Assembly: GCA_021775475.1 (NCBI GenBank)
Contig: JAJFHS010000033.1
Coordinates: forward strand, 1-48,782
Length of the DNA: 48,782 nucleotides
Source of the DNA: Hyphomicrobiales bacterium
Lineage (GTDB): Bacteria > Pseudomonadota > Alphaproteobacteria > Rhizobiales > JAJFHR01
Direction of reading: 5' to 3'
The notes beneath the pieces are model-generated. The model made no database searches. It saw only the letters and a program-made list of their open reading frames with translations, and was not told where the DNA came from. The position numbers and the translations under genes were made by a program. Below, in pieces: positions 16,240 through 25,835 of this stretch; position 1 is the stretch's first letter; each line of letters begins with the position of its first letter.

Positions 16240-18686
16240 ACCTTGCCGAATATCGTAAAAAGCCCGCCGGACTTGCTGACTTCCTGCCCTGGGCCTGCCT
16301 CGTTGCCCCCGGCATTGTGCTCAACAAGGATGGTTCGTTCCAACGCTCGATCAGATATCGCGGGCCTGACCTTGAAAGTGCCACTGACGCAGAACTGGTA
16401 GCAGTGACTGCCCGCATCAATAATGTGTTTCGGCGATTTGGAAGTGGTTGGGCATTGTTCTTTGAGGCAACCCGTCTTCCTTCAAAAGAATACCCACGAG
16501 GTGGGTTCCCTGATCCCGCCTCCTGGCTGGTGGATCAGGAGCGCAAGGCAACCTTTGTTGAAGAAGGGGCGCACTTTGAGAGCCGTTATATGCTGTCGTT
16601 CTTGCACCAGCCACCGGTTGAAGCAACCAACAGGCGCGAAAGCCTGCTCTATGAGACAGACGATAAGACGGCAAAGACACCTGATTACAGCGAACATCTC
16701 AATGGCTTTATAGCTGAGACAGACAGGGCTATTGATTTGCTGAGCAATATTCTCAATGAGTCAGAACCGCTCAATGATCAAGAAACCCTGACCTACCTGC
16801 ACAGCACGATTTCCACCAAACACCATCAGGTCCGTGTTCCCGATATCCCGGCCTATCTTGATGCCATCCTGCCCGATGTAGCATTCAACGGCGGGTTGGA
16901 GCCGATGCTGGGAGATCAACATCTGCGCTGTCTTACCGTGCTTGGTTTTCCCAATGCTACAGTTCCCGGTATTCTTGATGAACTCAACGATCTCGGCTTT
17001 TCCTATCGCTGGGTCACACGGTGGATCAGTCTGGATAAGACATCGGCCAACAAAGAACTTTCCAAATTGCGCCGCCAATGGTTTTCCAAACGCAAGTCCG
17101 TTACCGCGATCCTGCGTGAGGTCATGTATAATCAGCCCACCACACTGATTGATAGTGATGCTGATAATAAGACCGTCGATGCCGATGAGGCCTTGCAGGA
17201 ACTGGGCGCAGATCACGTCTCTTTCGGGTACGTAACCACGACAATTGTGGTGATGGACAAAGACAGAGCCGTTGTTGAGACAAAACTGCGGGCGGTTGAA
17301 CGGATTATTAATGGCAAGGGGTTCGTAACCATCAATGAAACACTCAATGCCGTTGATGCCTGGCTTGGCTCTCTGCCGGGTAATCCTTATGCCAATGTCA
17401 GACAACCGATCATTCACACATTGAACCTCACCCACATGATGCCGGTTTCTTCTGTTTGGGCGGGTCCATCACGCAATGAACACCTGCAGGCGCCGACCTT
17501 GCTGACTGCAAGAACGCGCGGGTGCACACCATTCCGGCTTGATCTGCATGTGGGCGATGTGGGTCATACATTAATTGTCGGTCCAACCGGGTCGGGAAAA
17601 TCGGTTCTGTTGTCATTGTTGATCCTGCAGTTTCGACGATATCAGGGTTCACAGGTGTTTTTCTTCGACAAGGGCCGTTCTGCCCGAGCAGCTACCCTTG
17701 CCATGAATGGTGCAACTTTTGATCTTGCTCTTGATGGTGGTCTGTCGTTTCAACCATTGGCCGATATCGAAAAAGGAGCTGAGCAGGCATTTGCCCTGCA
17801 ATGGCTGTGTGGTCTGCTTTCCAACGAGAGTGTCGATATAACACCGGACGTAAAAGACGCCGTGTGGAAAGCAATCCAAAGTCTTGCCTCGGCACCGCGC
17901 AGCGAGCGCACCCTCACCGGATTGTCCCTTTTGCTGCAATCCAATGCCCTGCGTCAAGCCCTGCATCCCTATACGCTGGAAGGCGCGTTCGGTCGTCTTC
18001 TTGATGCAGCTAAAGATCATCTGGAACTGGGGCAGGTTCAGCACTTTGAGATGGAAGAACTGATGCACCATAAGGCCCTGGTTCTGCCGGTACTCACCTA
18101 TCTGTTCCACAGGATGGAAGCCAGGTTTGACGGGCGACCAACCTTGCTGATCCTTGATGAAGCCTGGGTGTTTCTCGATGATCCATTGTTTGCCGAGCGT
18201 ATCCGCGAATGGCTCAAATCCCTGCGCAAGAAAAACGTCGCCGTAATCTTTGCCACACAATCCCTCGCCGATATTGAAAGTTCATCCATCGCCCCCGCAT
18301 TAATCGAAAGTTGCCCCAGCCGGATATTCCTGCCCAATGATCGCGCCATTGAACCACAATCACGCGCCATTTATGAACGCTTCGATCTCAATTATCGACA
18401 GATCGAGTTGATCGCTCAATCCATCCCCAAGCGCGACTATTATTACCAGTCGCAACGGGGCAACCGGGTGTTCGAGCTGGGGTTGGGTCCGGTGGGTCTT
18501 GTCTTCTGTGGAGCATCAACACCTGCTGATCACAAGTTGATCGATCGGCTTCTCGTTGATGAAGATAATGCACCTTTTGCCGATAGATGGCTGCGCGCCA
18601 AAGAGCTTTCCTGGGCAGCTGACCTGCTAACTGAATTCAATCCGACACCCAATACCGACCTCTCAATCAAGGAGATAGCACGATGA
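16233..18686 (+). CDS. trbE: Conjugal transfer ATPase TrbE (VirB4 family)
   Basis: Predicted 817-residue ATPase of the mating channel. The N-terminal VirB4 domain starts LNLAEYRKKPAGLADFLPW; Walker A VGPTGSGKS lies near residue 450, and Walker B TLLILDEAWVFLDD near 640. The start at 16233 fits the family N-terminus and coupling to trbD; the frame runs on upstream in a non-homologous reading of trbD. It appears full length. The stop overlaps the trbJ start (ATGA). Confidence 0.93.
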   Translation: MLNLAEYRKKPAGLADFLPWACLVAPGIVLNKDGSFQRSIRYRGPDLESATDAELVAVTARINNVFRRFGSGWALFFEATRLPSKEYPRGGFPDPASWLVDQERKATFVEEGAHFESRYMLSFLHQPPVEATNRRESLLYETDDKTAKTPDYSEHLNGFIAETDRAIDLLSNILNESEPLNDQETLTYLHSTISTKHHQVRVPDIPAYLDAILPDVAFNGGLEPMLGDQHLRCLTVLGFPNATVPGILDELNDLGFSYRWVTRWISLDKTSANKELSKLRRQWFSKRKSVTAILREVMYNQPTTLIDSDADNKTVDADEALQELGADHVSFGYVTTTIVVMDKDRAVVETKLRAVERIINGKGFVTINETLNAVDAWLGSLPGNPYANVRQPIIHTLNLTHMMPVSSVWAGPSRNEHLQAPTLLTARTRGCTPFRLDLHVGDVGHTLIVGPTGSGKSVLLSLLILQFRRYQGSQVFFFDKGRSARAATLAMNGATFDLALDGGLSFQPLADIEKGAEQAFALQWLCGLLSNESVDITPDVKDAVWKAIQSLASAPRSERTLTGLSLLLQSNALRQALHPYTLEGAFGRLLDAAKDHLELGQVQHFEMEELMHHKALVLPVLTYLFHRMEARFDGRPTLLILDEAWVFLDDPLFAERIREWLKSLRKKNVAVIFATQSLADIESSSIAPALIESCPSRIFLPNDRAIEPQSRAIYERFDLNYRQIELIAQSIPKRDYYYQSQRGNRVFELGLGPVGLVFCGASTPADHKLIDRLLVDEDNAPFADRWLRAKELSWAADLLTEFNPTPNTDLSIKEIAR

Positions 18687-19414
18687 GACTGAACACACGC
18701 AAACACTCAGTATCCGCATGGGCTTTGGGACTTGCCATATTTTTGAACCCCATCACACCGGCTGGTGCCCGACACATCGTCTTCGACCCCTGGAACTATC
18801 GCCAAAACATTCTAACCGCTGTTCGTTCACTCACCGAGGTCAATCAACAGATCAGTCAATTACGCAATGAGGCCCAGACACTGTTGAAGATGGATCTCAA
18901 CCTGACCAAGATGACCAGCACGATCTCACCGGAATTATCGCGAACGCTTGGTGAGATCAAAACTCTGATGGACAGTGCCAATGCTATTGCCATGAATGTG
19001 CGCCAGACCGATGCGGCCATGCGGCAACTGTTCCCACAAGAGTTCAATGCGTCCCTCACCAGTGATGCAATTACAAGACAAGCAAAAGCCCGGTGGCGGC
19101 AAACACTGTCAGCATATAAGCGTTCAGCCAGCCTGCAGGCCAAAGTATCAGAAAACGCGACAACAGATGCCACACTGCTGTCAATATTGATGTCACGATC
19201 CAGATCATCCATTGGGAATTTACAAGCCACCCAGACCGGCAATGAGCTGACGGCCCTTGGCGTTAAACAATCCCTGCAGTTGCAACAGATGATGGCCGCG
19301 CAATACCGTGCCGAAACCTTTGAACGTGCCCGACGAATGGCTGCTGAGGAAGAGGGCCGTGTGCGCTTTAACGGTTTCCTTGGTGCCAAACGCGCGTACA
19401 CACCTGGCGGTTGA
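18683..19414 (+). CDS. trbJ: Conjugal transfer protein TrbJ (VirB5-like)
   Basis: A 243-residue periplasmic protein with a signal peptide ending around GARHIV. The mature N-terminus VFDPWNYRQNILTAVRSLTEVNQQISQLRNEAQ is diagnostic in its first 20 residues (VFDPWNYRQNILTAVRSLTE), and the rest is helical, as in VirB5-type proteins that act in pilus assembly and mating contact. It is coupled to trbE by a 4-base overlap and followed by a strong hairpin instead of trbK. Confidence 0.88.
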   Translation: MRLNTRKHSVSAWALGLAIFLNPITPAGARHIVFDPWNYRQNILTAVRSLTEVNQQISQLRNEAQTLLKMDLNLTKMTSTISPELSRTLGEIKTLMDSANAIAMNVRQTDAAMRQLFPQEFNASLTSDAITRQAKARWRQTLSAYKRSASLQAKVSENATTDATLLSILMSRSRSSIGNLQATQTGNELTALGVKQSLQLQQMMAAQYRAETFERARRMAAEEEGRVRFNGFLGAKRAYTPGG

Positions 19415-19444
19415 GTACAAACTACCGCTCTGAACAGGCGGTGT

Positions 19445-19485
19445 GACCGGGCCGGTTCCCCTCCCCGTGCTCAACCGGCCCGGTC
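19445..19485 (+). promoter_or_regulatory. Strong hairpin between trbJ and trbL
   Basis: Perfect 13-bp arms GACCGGGCCGGTT (19445-19457) and AACCGGCCCGGTC (19473-19485) flank a 15-base loop. Only TTT follows, so it is at most a weak terminator. It occupies the 135-bp gap where RP4-type systems carry trbK (entry exclusion lipoprotein). It may limit downstream trbLFGI transcription or protect the upstream message. Confidence 0.7.
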
Positions 19486-19549
19486 TTTCAAACCTAAAAC
19501 CCAACAAACGCGGAAAACTGATTTTACGCGAACAGGAAAGCTTTGCCCA

Positions 19550-20839
19550 ATGGATGACCTCAACGTCATAGACAGGTTCACTCAGACCTTCTCCACCTAT
19601 ATCGAGACCGGCTTTGGGTTGGTCTCCGGCGATGTGGGGTTTTTGATATCAATCCTGGTTGCCCTGGATATCGTACTCGCCGGTCTGTTCTGGGCACTCA
19701 TGGGTGAGGATAATGTTCTGGCCCAATTGTTGAAAAAAGTCCTCTATGTGGGCTTCTTCGCTTTGCTGCTGAACAACTTTTCCGCCCTGGCCAATATTGT
19801 GTTCGAGAGTTTTGCCGGGCTTGGCCTTAAAGCCAGCGGTGCCCCCTTTGGTGCAGATCAACTGATGCGACCGGGCTTCGTTGCCGATACCGGCTTTACC
19901 GCTGCCTGGCCGTTGCTGGAAGCGGCTGGGAAGCTGGTTGGCTTTACCTCGTTTTTTGAAAACTTCATTACCATTGTCGTATTGCTGATGGCCTGGTTAA
20001 TCGTGCTGCTGGCTTTCTTCATCCTCTCGGTACAATTGTTCATCACCATCATTGAATTTAAACTGACAACGCTGGCAGGCTTTGTGCTTGTGCCCTTTGC
20101 ACTCTTTGGCAAGACATCATTTCTGGCCGAACGGGTGTTGGGCAATATCATCACCGCCGGTATCAAGCTGATGGTGCTGGCCATCGTTGTGGGTATCGGC
20201 TCGACAATATTCGGTGATATTGCAACACCACCCACAGGCGACATTGATTTACGCCATGCAGCCTCAATCATTCTGGCCGCCATTGCTGTCTTCGGTCTGG
20301 CTATCTTTGTCCCCGGCATTGCCGCAGGGCTGGTATCTGGCGCACCACAGCTTGGTGCCGGGGCTGCCGCTGGAACCGCTGCCGGATTGGTGGGTGTTGG
20401 TGTTGCCGGTGGTGCGATTGCATCGGGTTCCGCCCGTGCCATTGGTCGAACGGGCGGATCAGCGGTTACATCAGCTGCATCAATGGCGGGCCGGGTAAGT
20501 GCCGGATATGAAACCGGTGGGGCATCCGGTGTTGCCAAAGCGACCGTTGGTCGTGCTGCGTCAAACGCTGCCTCGCACATGAGTGCACCAATCAAAGACG
20601 CTTTTGCCCACGGCGCAGCTGAAGCCTATCGCGCCACGGGTAGTTCAGGAGCCACAAACACTGGCCGGGGTGCCGGTGTTGTGAGCTCTTCTTCCAATAA
20701 TTCCAGTCCCCCTCAATGGGCCAAACAGATGCATCGACGCCAACGTGTACGCGAAGCCGGCACGGTTGCCAGCCACACCTTGCGCGAGGGCGACCGGGGT
20801 GGTTCCGCCGAAGGCCCCAAGCTTGATCCTGACAAATAA
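19550..20839 (+). CDS. trbL: Conjugal transfer protein TrbL (VirB6 family)
   Basis: Predicted 429-residue polytopic inner-membrane channel component. DLNVIDRFTQTFSTYIETGF opens the TrbL domain, with six or so membrane segments to about residue 270. A Gly/Ala/Ser-rich region follows, then a charged cytoplasmic tail containing SPPQWAKQMHRRQ and HTLREGDRGG, typical of the family. Length is normal. AGGAAAG precedes the start. Confidence 0.9.
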   Translation: MDDLNVIDRFTQTFSTYIETGFGLVSGDVGFLISILVALDIVLAGLFWALMGEDNVLAQLLKKVLYVGFFALLLNNFSALANIVFESFAGLGLKASGAPFGADQLMRPGFVADTGFTAAWPLLEAAGKLVGFTSFFENFITIVVLLMAWLIVLLAFFILSVQLFITIIEFKLTTLAGFVLVPFALFGKTSFLAERVLGNIITAGIKLMVLAIVVGIGSTIFGDIATPPTGDIDLRHAASIILAAIAVFGLAIFVPGIAAGLVSGAPQLGAGAAAGTAAGLVGVGVAGGAIASGSARAIGRTGGSAVTSAASMAGRVSAGYETGGASGVAKATVGRAASNAASHMSAPIKDAFAHGAAEAYRATGSSGATNTGRGAGVVSSSSNNSSPPQWAKQMHRRQRVREAGTVASHTLREGDRGGSAEGPKLDPDK

Positions 20840-20865
20840 AAAACACCAAATGAGGAAGTTTTATA

Positions 20866-21585
20866 ATGATCTTTAAACGCGCCAGAAACCGCTACGGTGA
20901 TACGCCCGCTCCGGCCACACCTTATCAAAAGGCTGCTCAGGTGTGGGATGAACGCATCGGTTCCTCCCGCCTTCAGGCGAGGAACTGGCGGCTGATGGCC
21001 TTTGGCTGTCTGGCTCTGTCGCTCGGGCTATCCGCCGGGGTTGTATGGCAGGCGGGCAAATCCACCATTATTCCCTATGTGGTGGAACTGGAAAAAACTG
21101 GTGCTGTTCGCACCATCGGCCCGGCCATTGAAAAATATAAACCGTCTGATGCGCAGATTGCCTACCAGCTGGCCGGGTTTATCGAAAAGGTTCGCTCACT
21201 ATCGATTGACCCCGTCGTGGTGCGTCAGAACTGGCTCAAGGCCTATGATTTTGCCACGGCACGTGCCGCCAACACCCTGAATGAGTTCGCGCGGGAAAAT
21301 GATCCCTTTTCCAAAGTCGGTCAGCGCACTGTTGCCGTTGAAATATCCAGTGTAGTGCGGGCTTCAGATAACAGTTTCCAGATCCGCTGGTTAGAGCGCA
21401 CCTATCTCAATGGTTCATTGGCACAGACAGATCGCTGGACCGGGGTGCTTTCCATTGTGATTGAACCCCCACGTGATGTGGAAACCCTGCGCAAGAACCC
21501 GCTTGGCATCTATGTCCATGGCCTCAACTGGTCACGTGATCTCAAAACAACTTCCCCAAAACCAAAATCCGGAGCCCCAAAATGA
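20866..21585 (+). CDS. trbF: Conjugal transfer protein TrbF (VirB8 family)
   Basis: A 239-residue bitopic inner-membrane protein. A short cytoplasmic N-terminus containing TPYQKAAQVWDERIGSS leads to one membrane segment (about 45-65) and a periplasmic VirB8 domain beginning YVVELEKTGAVRTIGPA. It nucleates the channel together with TrbG and TrbI. It overlaps trbG by 4 bases and has GAGGAAG upstream. Confidence 0.92.
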   Translation: MIFKRARNRYGDTPAPATPYQKAAQVWDERIGSSRLQARNWRLMAFGCLALSLGLSAGVVWQAGKSTIIPYVVELEKTGAVRTIGPAIEKYKPSDAQIAYQLAGFIEKVRSLSIDPVVVRQNWLKAYDFATARAANTLNEFARENDPFSKVGQRTVAVEISSVVRASDNSFQIRWLERTYLNGSLAQTDRWTGVLSIVIEPPRDVETLRKNPLGIYVHGLNWSRDLKTTSPKPKSGAPK

Positions 21586-22607
21586 TCCTATCCCTTCGAA
21601 CATCCCTTCTCTGTGGCAGTGTTCTTCTGCTGAGCGCCTGTGCAGCCAAGCCAAATATTCCTGAGATCAAATATGATAATCTTGAGTTTGATGCAGCCGT
21701 TGTTGAATCAAAACCATTAAAACCCCTCAAATTGGTAGAGGTGCCAAGGCCTTTGCCACTTCCCGGTCAGCTGAAACCAGCACCTGGAAAAGCGGGAGCC
21801 AAGAGAAAAGATAAAACACTCCCAAAAGCCCGCGTGAGTGATGCCAATAAGGCAGCTAAAATTGAACCCTCAAAGGATGGGTATATCAACGCCATTCAAA
21901 ATTACCCTTATGTCAAGGGCGCACTTTATCAACTTTATACCGCCGTTAATCAGGTCTCCGACATTGCCCTGGAGCCAGGTGAAAAACTGATAACCGTATC
22001 CGCGGGCGATACTGTGCGCTGGGTGGTTGGGGACACAACCAGTGGAGGTGGCCCTCTTACTCAGGTACATATTCTGGTCAAACCCATTGCACCGGGCTTG
22101 CAGACCAATCTGGTCATCACTACAGACCGGCGCACCTATCATCTGGAAATGCGCTCAACGGACAATACCTATATGGCGTCTGTCTCGTGGACCTATCCCT
22201 ATTCCGATCTGATTGCTCTTAAAAAGCAGAATGCACCAGCCATAGAATCAGACAAAATCATCATCGACAAGGGCCTGAAATTGGATCGCCTTAAGTTCCG
22301 TTACCACATTGCGGGCGATGCCCCGTGGAAGCCCATCCGTGCGTTTGATGATGGTAAAAAGGTCTATATCCAGTTTCCCTCTGGCATAAAACAGGGTGAA
22401 GCACCGCCCCTGTTCGTGATTGCCTCAGATGGTCAACCAGCATTGGTCAATTACCGGGTGCGGGATGCTTATTATATTGTTGATCGTCTGTTTGCTGTGG
22501 CCGAACTGCGTCTGGGCACAGACCCGCAACGGATTGTCCGCATCACCCGTAAAGATGCAAAAGTGCGCCAGACCAACACCACCTGGAGTGCATTCAATGA
22601 ACAGTAA
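21582..22607 (+). CDS. trbG: Conjugal transfer lipoprotein TrbG (VirB9 family)
   Basis: A 341-residue outer-membrane-associated channel protein. The N-terminus ends in a lipobox, LLLSAC, so lipid attachment is likely. The VirB9/CagX domain includes EPGEKLITVSAGDTVRWVVG and the C-terminal YIQFPSGIKQGEAPPLFV. The protein has a Pro/Lys-rich stretch (about 45-90). It overlaps trbF by 4 bases and trbI by 11 bases. Confidence 0.92.
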   Translation: MILSLRTSLLCGSVLLLSACAAKPNIPEIKYDNLEFDAAVVESKPLKPLKLVEVPRPLPLPGQLKPAPGKAGAKRKDKTLPKARVSDANKAAKIEPSKDGYINAIQNYPYVKGALYQLYTAVNQVSDIALEPGEKLITVSAGDTVRWVVGDTTSGGGPLTQVHILVKPIAPGLQTNLVITTDRRTYHLEMRSTDNTYMASVSWTYPYSDLIALKKQNAPAIESDKIIIDKGLKLDRLKFRYHIAGDAPWKPIRAFDDGKKVYIQFPSGIKQGEAPPLFVIASDGQPALVNYRVRDAYYIVDRLFAVAELRLGTDPQRIVRITRKDAKVRQTNTTWSAFNEQ

Positions 22608-23835
22608 TCTTACAGGTAAAAAACTCGACCCGGAGGCCCTTGAGTTGCGCGCCAGACCAAAAGCTGTCACACGGATTAACCGCAAAGTGTTGATGGGTGG
22701 CAGCGCACTTGCAATGTTGTTCATAGCCGGTGCCGTTCTGCTGGCGCTCGATCCACCAGACTGGAAATCCGGCAAACAGGCAGAACTCTACCAGACGAAA
22801 CGCAAACCCAAACCTGATGGGTTGGAACAATTACCCTCCTCCTATGAAGGTATCCCAAGGCTCGGGCCCCCAGGTCCGGGTGATTTGGGTGCAGCTCTGG
22901 TACGGGTCGAGCGTGATCTCGGCATCAGACCTGCGGCATCCAATGCCATTCCTTCCTACCGGCCCAACCCCGAAGCTGATTTCCAGCGGGCAGAACGCAT
23001 TCGTCTGGCACGATTGCAATCACAAGCCCGGGAATCCGGTGTGTTCTTTACCATCTCAGCAAAACAAGGAGTGAGTACAACCGTAAAAGACACCCAGGAT
23101 AATAATCGATCAGCAGAACTGTCAGCCCTCACGGCTCTCACAAATACTGTAAACACAATTCCCACAACACCGGAAACAAATACGCAGAATTCCAAACTGG
23201 CCTTCCTGCAAAAAGGACCTGATGTCGAGATTTACAACAAACAGACGCAGCAGACCCCCGTATCCCCCTATCAGCTGATGGCCGGAACCATCATCCCGGC
23301 CAGCCTGATCACCGGATTAAATTCGGATCTGCCGGGGTTCGTCATCGCCCAGGTAACGGAAAATGTCTTTGATACGGTCAGTGGCCAATATCTCCTCATC
23401 CCCCAAGGCACCCGCCTCATCGGTAAATACGACAGCATCATCGCCTTCGGCCAGGAACGCGCCCTCGTTATCTGGCAACGAATTATCCGCCCCGATGGAA
23501 CATCGATGGTCATTGAAAATCTGCCGGCAACAGATGTCGCGGGCTACGCCGGTCTTACTGATCAAGTAAACCTGCATACATGGAAACTGCTCAAAGGCAT
23601 CGTGCTATCAACCCTGCTCGGCATCGGCACCGAAATATCTCTGGGTAACAATGAAAGTGACCTGGTCACCGCTATTCGTGAAAGCACGCAACAATCCACC
23701 AATCGTGCCGGGCAAAAACTGGTTGATCGCACTCTCGACATCCAGCCAACCATCACAGTACGCCCAGGCTGGCCACTGCGCATTATCGTCAACAAAGATA
23801 TCGTCATGACGCCGTATGATCAGAAAGGCGGTTGA
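22597..23835 (+). CDS. trbI: Conjugal transfer protein TrbI (VirB10 family)
   Basis: A 412-residue protein spanning the periplasm. A cytoplasmic N-terminus leads to one membrane segment (about 30-48), a Pro-rich periplasmic region, then the VirB10 barrel domain with IPQGTRLIGKYDSIIAFGQE and the closing RIIVNKDIVMTPY. The start at 22597 matches the family N-terminus; the frame is open 59 codons further inside trbG. It ends the functional trb operon. Confidence 0.92.
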   Translation: MNSNLTGKKLDPEALELRARPKAVTRINRKVLMGGSALAMLFIAGAVLLALDPPDWKSGKQAELYQTKRKPKPDGLEQLPSSYEGIPRLGPPGPGDLGAALVRVERDLGIRPAASNAIPSYRPNPEADFQRAERIRLARLQSQARESGVFFTISAKQGVSTTVKDTQDNNRSAELSALTALTNTVNTIPTTPETNTQNSKLAFLQKGPDVEIYNKQTQQTPVSPYQLMAGTIIPASLITGLNSDLPGFVIAQVTENVFDTVSGQYLLIPQGTRLIGKYDSIIAFGQERALVIWQRIIRPDGTSMVIENLPATDVAGYAGLTDQVNLHTWKLLKGIVLSTLLGIGTEISLGNNESDLVTAIRESTQQSTNRAGQKLVDRTLDIQPTITVRPGWPLRIIVNKDIVMTPYDQKGG

Positions 23836-23836
23836 C

Positions 23837-23995
23837 ATGGCTGGCCTCAAACTTGACTAACCACCAGACAGCAAGACTGGACCAGCAACACCGCCCCTAC
23901 AGCCCACAACGTGCGGATGTTTCGCTGGTCCATCTTCGATATCTGCTTGAGCCCTTTTTGCCACTATTGGACAGCGCTCTGCCCATACCATTTCA
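23837..23995 (+). pseudogene. DUF2274 gene remnant
   Basis: Immediately after trbI, an ATG opens MAGLKLD and then meets a TAA. In another frame the downstream DNA encodes LVHLRYLLEPFLPLLDSALP, resembling the C-terminal part of DUF2274 proteins (pattern LIPhMLeaFLasDRaF), which usually follow trbI in these operons. The middle is missing or shifted, so the gene is broken. DUF2274 function is unknown. The remaining DNA to 24108 separates the convergent trb and cox operons. Confidence 0.5.
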
Positions 23996-24108
23996 CCACA
24001 AATATTTCCTGATAACAGAGCATGGAGGTCTATGGGTCACATATTAAGCGCTTTGCAAATCCAGAATGTTGATTGTACCTAGGGCCGACAGTTTTTAAGC
24101 TTGATCTA

Positions 24109-25122
24109 TCATGACCGTCGAGTTGGTTGCCCACGAGGTTGGGGTCGGGATGGAATTTCTTTGAGTAAACCGCCAACACCCATGGCCTGAATGTCTTCAG
24201 CGCTAACCGAAACACCTGCCTGGATGCGGTGCAATACCCAATCAAAACCGTTTTCCTTGGGACTTCTTGCGCACCCGGGCGCTCCTATTACCGGTCGAGC
24301 GTCCAACTTTCCAATCAGCAATAAATTTCCAGGATCAACCGGCATGCCAAAATAATCTACGACACCACCAGAAACCCGGATTGCAGTTGGAATAATATCA
24401 TTCATATCGGCGATTGCTGACGCGCCAAACAAGATGATCCCATCATGTTTCTCCAAAAGTGTATCGAGACCCTGGACAACGCCTTCAACACTGTGCGGCA
24501 CACGAATTTCTTCCCCCAGTTTCGACCCACAGGATTCTAGCCTCTGCCTAAGCACCTTACTCGTTTTATCGAGAATTTTTTCAGGTGTTTCATCAAAAAA
24601 AGTGGAAACCAGCCCATACACCCGCGGCTCAAAGGGGGCGACGTGGAGTGTTTGTTTTCCCGTCAGTAAGCTATCCACCTGCCGCAGAATTTTTTCATTC
24701 AGTGCAAAGGGGATAATTTTGACCGTCGCCACCATTTGATCACCTGATACTTTGGCAAATGGATTGAGTGTGGCAACGGACAAAACGGCGTCAATTCGAT
24801 TAAGGGCGTGTATTCTGTCTACATCCAAACACAGCAATCCATCATGTTTGGCAAACAGATTACAACGGCCGGTAAAAGGTTTCTCGATCCTACAGCCGGT
24901 GCCTTTTAAAACCTTTGCTATTCGTCTGGCGGCTTCATTTTCAAGGCAGTCTCCGCGCTGCAACCGCGCCACGATAACATTCTCAAACCCGCCAGCGACA
25001 AGCAGCTCTATAGCGCGTTTATCGAGTAGCATCCCTTTCTTGAGAACCCTGCCATTTAATTTGATGGAGTGGGCAAGAATATCTCCTTCTGCTTCATGCA
25101 CAGGAACCGGACCAAACTTCAT
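24109..25122 (-). CDS. Molybdopterin-binding protein of the cox operon
   Basis: Predicted 337 residues. The N-terminal part, KFGPVPVHEAEGDILAHSIKLNGRVLKKG, begins with the MoeA-like pattern (FGPVPVHEAEGDILAHS). The C-terminal MoaB/Mog-type fold carries GIILFGASAIADMNDIIPTA and the Pro/Cys-containing PVIGAPGCARSPKENGFDW. Such proteins accompany MobA-like transferases and XdhC in molybdenum hydroxylase clusters and probably help make or insert the cofactor. It is the last gene of the cluster and overlaps the XdhC C-terminal gene by 4 bases. Confidence 0.75.
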   Translation of the reverse strand: MKFGPVPVHEAEGDILAHSIKLNGRVLKKGMLLDKRAIELLVAGGFENVIVARLQRGDCLENEAARRIAKVLKGTGCRIEKPFTGRCNLFAKHDGLLCLDVDRIHALNRIDAVLSVATLNPFAKVSGDQMVATVKIIPFALNEKILRQVDSLLTGKQTLHVAPFEPRVYGLVSTFFDETPEKILDKTSKVLRQRLESCGSKLGEEIRVPHSVEGVVQGLDTLLEKHDGIILFGASAIADMNDIIPTAIRVSGGVVDYFGMPVDPGNLLLIGKLDARPVIGAPGCARSPKENGFDWVLHRIQAGVSVSAEDIQAMGVGGLLKEIPSRPQPRGQPTRRS

Positions 25123-25835
25123 TCAGGACAACTCCGAGACCGCCTGGGACCACGCAAAGTGAGGATCACTTCTGCCAAAATAGCCACCGATATTTCCTCA
25201 GGGCTGGCCGCACCTATATCAAGTCCGATCGGTGCATGAATGTGGGAAAGGCATTCCTCCGAAAGCCCTGCATCCCTTAAACGGCCAAAACGTTGTCTGT
25301 GGGTATTGCGACTTCCAAGAGCACCCACATAAAAGCAGCCAGCCTTCAACGCCATGATTATGCTTGAGTCATCGATCTTGGGATCATGAGTAACAGCTGC
25401 AAGTGCCGTATAGGCATCGAGTCCGATCTCCGGCACCACATCATCGGGCCAGTGAGCTTTTAAGCACACTCCTACAAACCGGTCTGGCGTTGCAAAAGAT
25501 GACCTCGGATCAATCACAATCACATCAAAATTCGCTGTGTGCGCCATCGGTGCAAGAGCCTGAGAAATATGAACAGCGCCAACAATAATGAGGCGAGGTC
25601 TTGGTTCATAGATATTGATAAAAACCACAGTCCCGTCTTCTGTCGTCACAAGTCCCGACTTGCCCGACTGGAGGCGGGCTTCACATTCGACCAGCAAATC
25701 ACCATCAACATTCGCAAATTTTCCGGGGTGCAGGATCAATTTTTCCCCAGTTTTAATGAACGTGATCATCGCAACAATCTGCCGGGCTTTACGGGCCTCA
25801 TTGATCTGAGAAACGAGATCAGTGGCAAGGCTCAT
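25119..25835 (-). CDS. XdhC/CoxI family, Rossmann-domain part
   Basis: A 238-residue protein with the XdhC C-terminal Rossmann fold: LIIVGAVHISQALAPMAHTANFDVIVIDPR, of which LIIVGAVHISQAL is the key, then YVGALGSRNTHRQRFGRL and the metal-site-like motif APIGLDIGAASPEEIAV-type ending (here PIGLDIGAASPEEISVAILAE). XdhC proteins bind molybdenum cofactor and promote its sulfuration and insertion. Here the N- and C-terminal halves of a CoxI-type protein are separate genes overlapping by 4 bases. Confidence 0.8.
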   Translation of the reverse strand: MSLATDLVSQINEARKARQIVAMITFIKTGEKLILHPGKFANVDGDLLVECEARLQSGKSGLVTTEDGTVVFINIYEPRPRLIIVGAVHISQALAPMAHTANFDVIVIDPRSSFATPDRFVGVCLKAHWPDDVVPEIGLDAYTALAAVTHDPKIDDSSIIMALKAGCFYVGALGSRNTHRQRFGRLRDAGLSEECLSHIHAPIGLDIGAASPEEISVAILAEVILTLRGPRRSRSCPE

